Assembly: GCF_009765685.1 (NCBI RefSeq)
Contig: NZ_LMUY01000103.1
Location: forward strand, 97,955-161,954
Source: Acidisphaera sp. L21
Lineage (GTDB): Bacteria > Pseudomonadota > Alphaproteobacteria > Acetobacterales > Acetobacteraceae
DNA length: 64,000 nucleotides
Reading direction: 5' to 3'
Part shown: positions 46,077-54,026 of the stretch, piece after piece
How the letters are laid out: every line of letters begins with the position of its first letter
Position numbering within the stretch: the stretch's first letter is position 1
The notes under the pieces: model-generated
Database searches by the model: none
What the model was told of the DNA's origin: nothing
What the model saw: the letters and a program-made list of their open reading frames with translations, nothing else
Made by a program: the position numbers and the translations under genes

Positions 46077-47198
46077 ATGCTAGAAGCCTACGAGATCGGC
46101 ATCTCCCTTGCCCTCCAGGATGGCGTCAGCGACGGCATCGCCCTCATCCGCCGCGACCTATCGGCGCTGGACCGCGCAATCGCCGCAACATCCCAGCACC
46201 TGGCCCAACTCCGGACCCAATCCGCCGCAACCGGCATCACCCGGCCGCCACTACCCGCCATCGCCGGACCGGCCACCCAGTCGGCACCCCCCGCCACCGA
46301 TGCCGCTGAACTACCCGCCCGGCCGACGCCACCCGCTGCGACGACTTCAACATCATTCATCGCACCGGCCGTAATCCCGACACAGCCGATTGCAACGCCT
46401 GCACCAGTTTCGCCTTCGGCACCGCTTGCCAAGGCACCCAGCCAACCACTCCCGCCGCGAGCGCAGGCGGCGCTGCAAACACCTTCACAGCGGCCGTCCG
46501 GTTCCCTCCAACCGCCTCAGCAAAGTCGCCCAGGCGCAGCGGTTGCAGCCCCTTCAGCCGCCGGATCGGTGGCCGTAGCCCGCGATACCGCTCCCATCCT
46601 CTCGCAATCCGCCGCTGCACCAACCAACACGAGAGACGCCGCACCGCCGCAAGCCGCAGCACTGTCCTCCAGCCCCACCATCCCGGCCCGCGCTGCCGCT
46701 TCGGTCACCAGAACGGCCACCACGATCAGATCCGCGGCGTTCACCCAAGCGCTCCCCGCGCAGGCATCGCCACCTTCGAGGCCTCAGCAACCTGCCACCA
46801 AGCCAATTGCGGCCCGGGCGGCACCACCCGCGTCATCACAGATCCAACCAGTGCCAATGCGTCAGCGGGCCGTCCTTACTGCGCCGTCGATCACCAACAT
46901 TGGCAGCCCCCCTTCTTTCACCGCCCCGCAATCTCCGCCACCCGGCGCGCCGACCTACCAACCGCCCTCCGCGCGCCCGGCCGCATCTCCCCAGCAGCCG
47001 GCCGCCGCGTCCTTTGCCCCACCGCCGCAGCAGGCCGCCCCCATCACCCTGCAGGGCGACATCGTCCTCGACGGCGCCCGCGTCGGGCGGTGGATGACCA
47101 GCAGCCTCGCCCGCCAGGCCTCCCGCCCCGCCGCCGGCCCAACCGGTCCCGACCCCCGCCAGACCCCCCTATGGTCCGGCCAAGCACAAGGCTTCTGA
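46077..47198 (+). CDS. Short Pro/Ala-rich protein in tape-measure position
   Basis: A 373-residue protein. The first 45 residues are helical (YEIGISLALQDGVSDGIALIRRDLSALDRAIAATSQHLAQLR) and the last 45 are conserved-looking (GDIVLDGARVGRWMTSSLARQASRPAAGPTGPDPRQTPLWSG); between them lie about 270 residues of Pro/Ala/Ser/Gln-rich low-complexity sequence. The position and ends fit a tail tape-measure protein, but length is well below the usual 600-1500 residues and it lacks the hydrophobic and lytic regions. Either a very short tail, a degenerate gene or a different protein. Confidence 0.6.
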   Translation: MLEAYEIGISLALQDGVSDGIALIRRDLSALDRAIAATSQHLAQLRTQSAATGITRPPLPAIAGPATQSAPPATDAAELPARPTPPAATTSTSFIAPAVIPTQPIATPAPVSPSAPLAKAPSQPLPPRAQAALQTPSQRPSGSLQPPQQSRPGAAVAAPSAAGSVAVARDTAPILSQSAAAPTNTRDAAPPQAAALSSSPTIPARAAASVTRTATTIRSAAFTQALPAQASPPSRPQQPATKPIAARAAPPASSQIQPVPMRQRAVLTAPSITNIGSPPSFTAPQSPPPGAPTYQPPSARPAASPQQPAAASFAPPPQQAAPITLQGDIVLDGARVGRWMTSSLARQASRPAAGPTGPDPRQTPLWSGQAQGF

Positions 47199-47879
47199 AT
47201 GTCCGATTTTAGTCTGACCCTCGGCCCAGTCGCTTTCGCCGGATTCGAGCTTCCCAGTTCCATCACCCTTGGCGGCCACCAACGCTTGGCCATCCACCGC
47301 TTACCCGGCGGCCTACGCATCATCGACGCCCTCGGTCCCGACCCGGCGGATATTGCCTTTTCTGGCATCTTTACCGGCCCCGACGCCGCCGATCGCGCCC
47401 GCCTGCTCGACACCCTCCGCGTCGCCGGGGCCGCCCTCCCACTTTCTTGGGACGCCTTCTTCTACACAGTCATCATTGAGACGCTGGAGGCGGACTATCG
47501 CAGTCCCTGGTGGATTCCCTATCGCCTTTCCTGCACCGTCCTACGGGACGAAGCGGCCGCGCTCGTCACCTCGGCCATCCAACTCACACCCGCCATCAGC
47601 GCCGACCTGCTAGCCGCCGGCTCCTTCGCCACCGCCGCCTCTGTCGCTATCGGTACGCCGGGCGCCACCACCGCAGGCACCGCGGCCTATGCCGCTGCTC
47701 AAACCACGCTCGCTACCACGCTCACTGGAATCGACGGCCAACTCGCCGCCGCTGAACCGGGCCTGCAATCGTCAGACCTACCCTCCGCCACCGCCTCGGC
47801 GGGCCTGCTTGCACAGCTCAGCAACGCGCGGGCCTACACCGCTCGCGCGGCCCGCAATCTGTCTACCGCCAGCACCTGA
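47199..47879 (+). CDS. Tail protein gpU-like
   Basis: A 226-residue protein. The first 105 residues resemble P2-type gpU (SITLGGHQRLAIHRLPGGLRIIDALGPDPADIAFSGIFTGPDAADRARLLDTLRVAGAALPLSWDAFFYTVII...), a tail terminator/assembly factor that precedes gpX. The second half is an Ala/Thr-rich helical extension not found in P2 gpU. The ATG abuts the previous stop. Confidence 0.75.
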   Translation: MSDFSLTLGPVAFAGFELPSSITLGGHQRLAIHRLPGGLRIIDALGPDPADIAFSGIFTGPDAADRARLLDTLRVAGAALPLSWDAFFYTVIIETLEADYRSPWWIPYRLSCTVLRDEAAALVTSAIQLTPAISADLLAAGSFATAASVAIGTPGATTAGTAAYAAAQTTLATTLTGIDGQLAAAEPGLQSSDLPSATASAGLLAQLSNARAYTARAARNLSTAST

Positions 47880-48064
47880 TGGGGAACCTTACCGTCGCAG
47901 GTGGAAATCTTTTCCGCATCGCCGCCGAACAGCTTGGTGACGCCACACAATGGATCCGCATTGCGGAGTTGAACGCGCTGTCCGACCCGGTCCTGACCGG
48001 GCTCACAGTGCTCAGGCTTCCCAATCCGGATCCCACCGCCGGGGGCGGCATTGCCCGACAATAG
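47879..48064 (+). CDS. Tail protein gpX (LysM-like)
   Basis: A 61-residue protein: LTVAGGNLFRIAAEQLGDATQWIRIAELNALSDPVLTGLTVLRLPNPD. This is the LysM-like fold of P2 gpX and similar proteins that connect tail baseplate hub to the tube. TGATG overlap at the start, and its 3' end overlaps the gpD gene by 14 bp. Confidence 0.85.
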   Translation: MGNLTVAGGNLFRIAAEQLGDATQWIRIAELNALSDPVLTGLTVLRLPNPDPTAGGGIARQ

Positions 48065-49082
48065 TCTTCGCACCCCCAGCATCACCGCCCTTTCGGACGG
48101 GGCCGAACTGCCGAACCTCATCGACGGCGACATCTTCGACAACGCTCACTTCGCCGCAGCACGCTTTCGTCTCCGCTTTGCACTCTCCCCCACCGATGCG
48201 GAAACCCTTTTCCAACCCGGCGCCGTCATCGAAATCCAATCAACCCTCGGCGGCGCTCCCACAAGCTTGCTCCAGGGCGAGACCGATACAATCACTTGCG
48301 ACGTCCTGAACGGCATCGTCGACGTCGAGGGCCGCGACCTCACCGCTCGCCTGCTAGACGCCCGGACTCAAGAAACCTTCAGCAACCAAACCGCCAGCGA
48401 GATCGCCACCACCCTCGCCGGCCGCCATAGCCTCACCCCCGATATTACCGCCACCTCCACACTCGCTGGCCGCTACTACGCCACGGAGCACGACCGCATC
48501 ACACTCGGCCAGTTCTCGCGCGCCACAACGGAATGGGATCTCCTCACCTTCCTCGCTGCCCGCGAAGGCTTCGAGGTATTTGTCACCGGCCAAACCCTAA
48601 CCTTCGCCCCGCCCCCTGACACGCCGGCGGTGCTCACCCTCTCCCCCGATCTCTGCATCAGCCTCCAGCTCGAACACGCCCTCACCCTCGCCCGCGATAT
48701 CGAGGTCACGGTCAAGTCCTGGAACAGCCGCCAGCAAAATGCCTTCACCCAAACCGCCCGCAGCGCCGCCAGAGGCAAGCGCAGCGGTCCGGTCCAGCGC
48801 ATCGTCGTCGTCCGACCCAATCTCGCCCCAGATGACGCAGCCCAGCTAGCAAAACGCATCCTCACCGATCTCTCGGCGCACGAGCGCAACGTACATGCCG
48901 AACTCCCCGGCGAACTATCGCTGACGCCCCGTAGTCAAATCTTACTCACCGGCACCGGCACCGATTTCGACCAGATCTACTACGTCGCCGAACTCGACCG
49001 GCATTTCAGCGCTGCACACGGCTTTACCGAGCGGCTGCACCTTAAGAACATTCCCTCCAACGCCTCGATCGACACGTCATAG
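48051..49082 (+). CDS. Late control D / baseplate hub protein
   Basis: A 343-residue hub protein of the gpD (P2)/gp27 type. It begins at TTG 48051 and shows the expected segments: GDIFDNAHFAAARFRLRFALSPTDAETLF, DVEGRDLTARLLDARTQETFSNQTASEIATTLAGRHSL, WDLLTFLAAREGFEVFVTGQTLTF, and LTLARDIEVTVKSWNSRQQNAFT. It trimerises around the spike at the tip of the tail tube. Confidence 0.88.
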   Translation: MPDNSLRTPSITALSDGAELPNLIDGDIFDNAHFAAARFRLRFALSPTDAETLFQPGAVIEIQSTLGGAPTSLLQGETDTITCDVLNGIVDVEGRDLTARLLDARTQETFSNQTASEIATTLAGRHSLTPDITATSTLAGRYYATEHDRITLGQFSRATTEWDLLTFLAAREGFEVFVTGQTLTFAPPPDTPAVLTLSPDLCISLQLEHALTLARDIEVTVKSWNSRQQNAFTQTARSAARGKRSGPVQRIVVVRPNLAPDDAAQLAKRILTDLSAHERNVHAELPGELSLTPRSQILLTGTGTDFDQIYYVAELDRHFSAAHGFTERLHLKNIPSNASIDTS

Positions 49083-49092
49083 GAGCCAGGGT

Positions 49093-49632
49093 TTGGATCG
49101 TTTGCTCAACGCGCTGAAAGCCCAGGGCGCCAATCAGGACCAGGCAGCCGGTGTACCACGCTTCGGCACCGTCACCTCCGTCGACCCCACCACCGCCACC
49201 GCCCGCGTCACCCTCCAGCCGGAGGGCGTGCTCACCGGCTGGCTCCCCTTGCTCACACCCTGGGTCGGTAATGGCTGGGGCCTAGTCTGCCCGCCCTCAC
49301 CCGGCGACCAGGTGCTCGTTTTCCCGCAAGAGGGCGATGCCGAACACGGTCTCATCCTCGGCGCCAGTTGGTCGGCCAAAACCACCCCACCTGCAGCCCC
49401 CTGCGGTGAATTCTGGCTAGTCCATAAATCCGGCAGCTTCCTCAAACTGCAGAATGACGGAACCGTGCAGATCAAGGCGGACGTCTACGTCACCGGCACC
49501 GTCCAGGTCACCGGCGACGTTCGTGCCGCGGGTGACGTCTATGACAGCCACGGCGCACTCAGCGCCCTGCGCGCCCACTATAACGCGCACCTTCATCCGC
49601 CAATCCCTTCCACCACCAGCATGCCGGATTGA
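49093..49632 (+). CDS. Baseplate spike protein gpV
   Basis: The membrane-piercing spike, 179 residues. It has the OB-like domain GTVTSVDPTTATARVTLQPEGVLTGWLPLLTPWVG and GDQVLVFPQEGDAEHGLILGASWS, then a beta-helix with QIKADVYVTGTVQVTGDVRAAGDV, and a tip with NAHLHPP. The HxH close to the C-terminus matches iron-binding tips of P2-like spikes. Start is TTG 49093 with AGGAG upstream. Confidence 0.9.
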   Translation: MDRLLNALKAQGANQDQAAGVPRFGTVTSVDPTTATARVTLQPEGVLTGWLPLLTPWVGNGWGLVCPPSPGDQVLVFPQEGDAEHGLILGASWSAKTTPPAAPCGEFWLVHKSGSFLKLQNDGTVQIKADVYVTGTVQVTGDVRAAGDVYDSHGALSALRAHYNAHLHPPIPSTTSMPD

Positions 49633-49656
49633 TTGATCGCGACTTAGGAAGTACCC

Positions 49657-50019
49657 ATGCCCGACCTATCTCAACTCTGGGGCAATGATCTAGCCTGGTC
49701 TCCCACCGGCGACCTCGCCACCGCCGACATCCCTTCTGTCACGCAACAGCGCGTCCTGCGCCGCCTGCTCACGAGCACCGGCGAATACCTATGGGCACTG
49801 GATTACGGCGCAGGTCTCGCCTCATTCGTCGGCCAACCCGGCGCCGCCGCCGCCATTCGTGCCGCCATTCGCGGGCAGATCTTCAAAGAGGCCGCCGTCG
49901 CACAAACCCCCGAACCGATCATCGACCTGGTGCCGGACCCGGCCGGCGCGATCTATGTCCACATTCGCTACGCCGACGCAACCACCGGCGGCACTCAGAC
50001 GATCGCCTTCGTCACCTGA
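49657..50019 (+). CDS. Baseplate wedge protein gpW (gp25-like)
   Basis: A 120-residue gp25/lysozyme-like (fold) wedge component: DLATADIPSVTQQRVLRRLLTSTGEYLWALDYGAGLASFVGQPGAAAAIRAAIRGQIFKEAAV. The R-R-L-L-T...-G-E-Y-...-Y-G-x-G-L pattern is diagnostic for the gpW/gp25 family. Follows the spike by 24 bp. Confidence 0.9.
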   Translation: MPDLSQLWGNDLAWSPTGDLATADIPSVTQQRVLRRLLTSTGEYLWALDYGAGLASFVGQPGAAAAIRAAIRGQIFKEAAVAQTPEPIIDLVPDPAGAIYVHIRYADATTGGTQTIAFVT

Positions 50020-50046
50020 CGCCAACCGCTTGCGCATAGGTCAAAC

Positions 50047-51165
50047 ATGCAGCTTGAACTTCAGGACTTTACAACGCTGGTGCGCAATATGGCCGCTGGC
50101 GTCCAGGGCAGCGCACGCGTGCTCGTCGACCTCACCACCGGCAGTGTTCTCCGCGCGATTCTGGAGGCGAATGCCTCGCTTGCTCTATGGCTGCAATGGC
50201 TCATCGTGCAGGTGTTGGCCGCAACCCGCGCGGCAACTTCCAATGGCGCCGATCTCGACACCTGGGTTGCCGATTTCGGCCTTGCTCGCCTACCCGGCCA
50301 GGCCGCAGCCACGACGCTCGTCTTCTCTCGAATCACGCCGGGCTTCCCCGCAACCATCCCCGTCGGCGCACAGGTTAAAACCGGCGACAATACCGTCACC
50401 TTCACCGTCCTGGCCGACCCGGCCAACCCCGACTTCTCCGCCACGACGAACAGCTACGCCGTCGTCCCATCCGTCACCGCCATCGCCATCTCGGCCGCCG
50501 CTACAACATCCGGCGTCATCGGCAACGTCCAGGCGGGTGCAATTTCCCTCCTCGCCTCTGCCATGCCGGGTATCGACGCTGTCACCAACCCCGCCGCGGC
50601 TGCCGGCGGTCTTGATGCCGAGCCCGACGCCGCCCTACGCGTCCGCTTTGGCAACTTCATCGATAGCCGCTCGCGTGCAACTCCGCGCGCCATCGCCTTT
50701 GCAATCCAATCACTGCAACAGGGCATCGGCTTCGTCCTGGCTGAAAACACCGATCCGTCCGGCGCCACCCGCCCGGGTTTCTTTACCGTAACCATTGATG
50801 ACGGATCTGGCTCGCCACCGTCGACGTTGATTGCACTAGTCGCCGCCGCGATCGACGCAGTGCGCCCCGTCGGCACACAATTCGCCATCCAGCCGCCCCA
50901 GCCAATCGCCGCCAATGTTTCCATCACCATCACGACGCCAACGGTGAACCATGCCGCTGCCCAGTTGGCCGTATCCAACGCCATCACCAACTACATCTCG
51001 ACCCTGCCAATCGGTGTACCACTCCGCACCTCCCGCCTCGCCGCTCTCGCCTACGCCGCAGACCCTTCGATAAGCAACGTCTCCCTCCTCACCATCAACG
51101 GCGGTAACGATCTCGTTCCGTCAGCCACTGGCGTTGTAAAGCCTGGAACGATTGCGGTGAACTGA
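50047..51165 (+). CDS. Baseplate wedge protein gpJ
   Basis: A 372-residue gpJ (gp6-like) wedge protein. It shows the AAATSNGADLDTWVADFGLARLPGQAAATTLVFSR segment, the beta-domain G-AQVKTGDNTVTF, DAEPDAALRVRFGNFIDSRSRATPRAIAFAIQSL and a C-terminal AVRPVGTQFAI and VSITIT repeat. All features fit the family. One base separates it from gpI. Confidence 0.92.
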   Translation: MQLELQDFTTLVRNMAAGVQGSARVLVDLTTGSVLRAILEANASLALWLQWLIVQVLAATRAATSNGADLDTWVADFGLARLPGQAAATTLVFSRITPGFPATIPVGAQVKTGDNTVTFTVLADPANPDFSATTNSYAVVPSVTAIAISAAATTSGVIGNVQAGAISLLASAMPGIDAVTNPAAAAGGLDAEPDAALRVRFGNFIDSRSRATPRAIAFAIQSLQQGIGFVLAENTDPSGATRPGFFTVTIDDGSGSPPSTLIALVAAAIDAVRPVGTQFAIQPPQPIAANVSITITTPTVNHAAAQLAVSNAITNYISTLPIGVPLRTSRLAALAYAADPSISNVSLLTINGGNDLVPSATGVVKPGTIAVN

Positions 51166-51166
51166 C

Positions 51167-51808
51167 ATGACTGGTGACGCACCCGACTTCATTACCCGCA
51201 TCAAATCCGCTCTCCCAACCCGGTGGTTCCCCGACGACACCCCCGTGCTGGACAGCGTCCTATCCGGACTCGCCATCGCATGGTCGGCGCTGTACGCCCT
51301 GCTCGCATACGTCCGTCTACAGAGCCGCATCGCAACCGCCACCACGTCTTTCCTCGAGGGCGCAAGCACGGACTTCTTCGCCGACCGCCTTCCCCGCCGT
51401 ATCGGTGAGTCCGACGACAGCTTCCGCGTCCGTCTGCAACAGGCACTCAGGCGCGAACACGCCACCCGCTTCGCGCTGCTCTCCACTCTGCAGGACCTCA
51501 CGGGACATATTCCCATCATCTTCGAGCCATCGCGCATCACCGACACCGGCGCCTATGCAACAGCCTCGATGGGTTACGCAGTGGCCGGGGCCTGGGGCAG
51601 CCTCGAATTGCCGTTCCAGGTCTTCGTCACCGCCCGGCGTCCCCAGGGCGTTGGCATCGCCAATATCGCGGGGTATGCCACCGGCGGCCCCCTCGCCCGC
51701 GCCAGCCTCGCGCAGATTAGCGGCCAGGTCACCGACGCAGACATTGCCGCCGCCGTCACCGCCGTGATGCCAACGGCATCCACCGCGTGGCTTCGGATCA
51801 CCAACTGA
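51167..51808 (+). CDS. Tail protein gpI-like
   Basis: A 213-residue protein in the P2 gpI/Mu gp48 position. Pattern: LPTRWFPDDTPVLDSVLSGLAIAWSALYALLAYVRLQSRIATATTSFLEGASTDFFADRLPRRIGESDDSFRVRLQQALRREHATR, typical for the wedge-fibre connector. The C-terminal third is beta-rich and differs from P2. Confidence 0.85.
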   Translation: MTGDAPDFITRIKSALPTRWFPDDTPVLDSVLSGLAIAWSALYALLAYVRLQSRIATATTSFLEGASTDFFADRLPRRIGESDDSFRVRLQQALRREHATRFALLSTLQDLTGHIPIIFEPSRITDTGAYATASMGYAVAGAWGSLELPFQVFVTARRPQGVGIANIAGYATGGPLARASLAQISGQVTDADIAAAVTAVMPTASTAWLRITN

Positions 51809-51820
51809 GGAAACCCCTAC

Positions 51821-53050
51821 GTGGATCGCCAGATAGTCTACCCGGGAAGCATCCCGCTCGACACCGACCTCTTGTCCATTCAACGCAACACCATGGTTGC
51901 ACTCGGCTACCTGACCCAGGCGACGCTCGGCGCATCGACCTTCGTCGACGGGCTGGAGTGTTTCGCCACGACGCCCGCAAGCCTCACCATCGTGCTCAAC
52001 CCCGGCAGCATCGGGTCGTTCGGTGCCATTGATGCGGCGGCCTTTGGCTCCCTACCAGCCGACAATGTTGAGCCGCTCGTGCGGATGGGAGTTTCAACCA
52101 ACCTGACCAACCTGACCCTGACCGCACCAGCCACGTCGGGCCAGTCCATCAACTACCTCATCCAGGCTAGCTTCAGCGAAACCGACACAACGGCAATCGT
52201 CCTTCCCTACTACAATGCCGCCAACCCCGCTCTTCCGTTCAGCGGCCCCGGGAACAGCGGGATCGCCGAAAACACCCAACGCATCCAACGCGTGCAGTTT
52301 CAGGTCAAACCGTCCGCCCCGGCCAACGCTGGCTCGCAGGTGACGCCGCCCGTCGATGCAGGTTGGAGCGGGCTCTACGTCGTCACGGTCAATTACGGCC
52401 AAACCCAAATCACCTCCTCCAGCATCGCGACCTATCCCGGCGCACCTTTCATTGCGTTCAAGCTCAGCGGCCTCACTCCCGGCTTCTCCCGCATGGCGAC
52501 CTTCACCGCGTCGGGCAACTTCGTCGTCCCGAATGGCAGCACGTCTGTCAGAGTTCGGCTCTGCGGCGGCGGCGGTGGTGGCGCGTCCGGTCAAGGTGGC
52601 GCCGGCGGTGGTGCCGGCGGCTATGCGGAGGGCATTGTCCAAGTCACCCCGGGCCAGGTCATTCCGATCACGGTCGCCGGCGGCGGAGCAGCGGGAAACG
52701 TCGCCGCAGCCACAGCAGGTGGCACCAGCAACTTCGGCAGCGCCATGTCCGCCACTGGCGGCTCTGGCGGCGGCAACGCTCAATCCTTCGCCTCGGGCGG
52801 CGCTCCCGGTGCGGGCTTCGGTGGCTCTCTGAACCTACGCGGCGGCTATGGCTCCGACGGGAACGCAGGAACGGTCATGTTCGCCGGCAATGGCGGCGTC
52901 TCCTATTTCGGTGGCGGCGGCCGCGCCGCATCCACCGGTAGTGCCACCGAACAAATAGCGCTCGCCCCCGGCTCCGGCGGCGGCGCCGCTTACAGCGTCA
53001 GCGGCGCGGGCGGCCCCGGCGCACCCGGCGTCGTCATCGTGGAGTTCTAG
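51821..53050 (+). CDS. Tail fibre with glycine-rich C-terminus
   Basis: A 409-residue protein starting at GTG 51821 with GAGGAAA upstream. The N-terminal 220 residues form a baseplate-attachment domain (IVYPGSIPLDTDLLSIQRNTMVALGYLTQATLG). From about residue 240 it becomes Gly-rich (LCGGGGGGASGQGGAGGGAGGYAEGIVQVTPGQVIPITVAGGGAAG and further GG runs), resembling the polyglycine-II fold of receptor-binding adhesins such as phage S16 gp38. A host-recognition role is inferred. Confidence 0.78.
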   Translation: MDRQIVYPGSIPLDTDLLSIQRNTMVALGYLTQATLGASTFVDGLECFATTPASLTIVLNPGSIGSFGAIDAAAFGSLPADNVEPLVRMGVSTNLTNLTLTAPATSGQSINYLIQASFSETDTTAIVLPYYNAANPALPFSGPGNSGIAENTQRIQRVQFQVKPSAPANAGSQVTPPVDAGWSGLYVVTVNYGQTQITSSSIATYPGAPFIAFKLSGLTPGFSRMATFTASGNFVVPNGSTSVRVRLCGGGGGGASGQGGAGGGAGGYAEGIVQVTPGQVIPITVAGGGAAGNVAAATAGGTSNFGSAMSATGGSGGGNAQSFASGGAPGAGFGGSLNLRGGYGSDGNAGTVMFAGNGGVSYFGGGGRAASTGSATEQIALAPGSGGGAAYSVSGAGGPGAPGVVIVEF

Positions 53051-53052
53051 TC

Positions 53053-53496
53053 TTGATCCGCATTTTCGCCATCCTGCTATTTATCGTTCCGGTATTCGCC
53101 AGTGCGCAATCCGTCAGCAGTTCGTACGCGACACGGGACGGTAGGGCCGGCACCGTCGTCATCACCTGCCCCAGCAGCGACAACACCTTCACAGCAGGCC
53201 CTTGTCCCGTGGCAAAGCCCAGCCCGGTCACGTTCGCCGCGCCATCTACGTCCGCGATCGTCACCCCGAACACCGCCGTGACGGTATTTGCCGCCAGCAG
53301 CGTCGCCACGGGATGCGACTTTGTGAACACTGGCACAGCCATCCTTTACATCGACCTGACGACGACCGCCGCCGCGGGCTTGCCAACCTCGATCCCACTG
53401 CAGCCAGGCCAGTCCTTCCACTGCCCCTACCCCCCCGCGGGCGCCGTCTCTGCAGTGGCGGCCCAGGCCCAATCCTTCGTGGCAATTCGCTACTAG
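53053..53496 (+). CDS. Phage protein with a signal peptide
   Basis: A 147-residue protein starting at TTG 53053. It has an N-terminal Sec signal peptide (MIRIFAILLFIVPVFASAQ), a rare feature in a virion gene, followed by a beta-rich Val/Thr/Ala domain with four cysteines (CPSSDNTFTAGPC, GCDFVNTG, HCPYPP). The domain resembles the phage-fibre accessory proteins of this gene region but I do not recognise it. It would be exported to the periplasm or outer membrane. Confidence 0.65.
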   Translation: MIRIFAILLFIVPVFASAQSVSSSYATRDGRAGTVVITCPSSDNTFTAGPCPVAKPSPVTFAAPSTSAIVTPNTAVTVFAASSVATGCDFVNTGTAILYIDLTTTAAAGLPTSIPLQPGQSFHCPYPPAGAVSAVAAQAQSFVAIRY

Positions 53497-53540
53497 CTCC
53501 CCGTCATCCGCGCCGCGTCTCGACTTGCTAAGGAACATCC

Positions 53541-54026
53541 ATGACCACGACTGCCACCCATGTCTGGCGGCCGAGCGCCGCGCGCAGCATTACCCTGGAC
53601 GCTTTCGTCCCGGTCCCGCGCGGAACGGCCGCCCAAGCGCCCGCCTTACTCTCCTGGCCGCTGAAGGACCCGAGCGACCTGCTGGACTACCAGTTCGACA
53701 TCGCACCGGCGCTTATCGGCAACGACGGCGATGCAATTTCCACCCTCGACATCACCATCAACCCGTCAGCAACCGGTGACCTGGCGCTGTCATCCGCCGC
53801 CGCCGATGGCAGCCGCGCCGTGTTATGGCTGGCCGGCGGTCAACCCGGTGTCACCTATACTGTCACGCTGAAGATCGGCACCCAGGCAGGCCGCACCATA
53901 GCGCGCTCCGTCTATCTTCCCGTGGCCACTCTAGCAGCCCAGCCCGCCAACGACGGTACAATAGTGACCGACACTGGCGAGCGCCTGGTTGATCAGAACG
54001 GCAATCCGATCATGGCAGGCTCCTGA
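53541..54026 (+). CDS. Phage fibre-tail adaptor protein
   Basis: A 161-residue protein. The pattern WPLKDPSDLLDYQFDIAPALIGNDGDAISTLDITINPSATGDL and AVLWLAGGQPGVTYTVTLKIGTQAGRTIARSVYLPV matches adaptor proteins that link tailspike to baseplate in alpha- and betaproteobacterial phages. TAAGGA precedes the ATG. It shares a TGATG overlap with the tailspike gene. Confidence 0.7.
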   Translation: MTTTATHVWRPSAARSITLDAFVPVPRGTAAQAPALLSWPLKDPSDLLDYQFDIAPALIGNDGDAISTLDITINPSATGDLALSSAAADGSRAVLWLAGGQPGVTYTVTLKIGTQAGRTIARSVYLPVATLAAQPANDGTIVTDTGERLVDQNGNPIMAGS

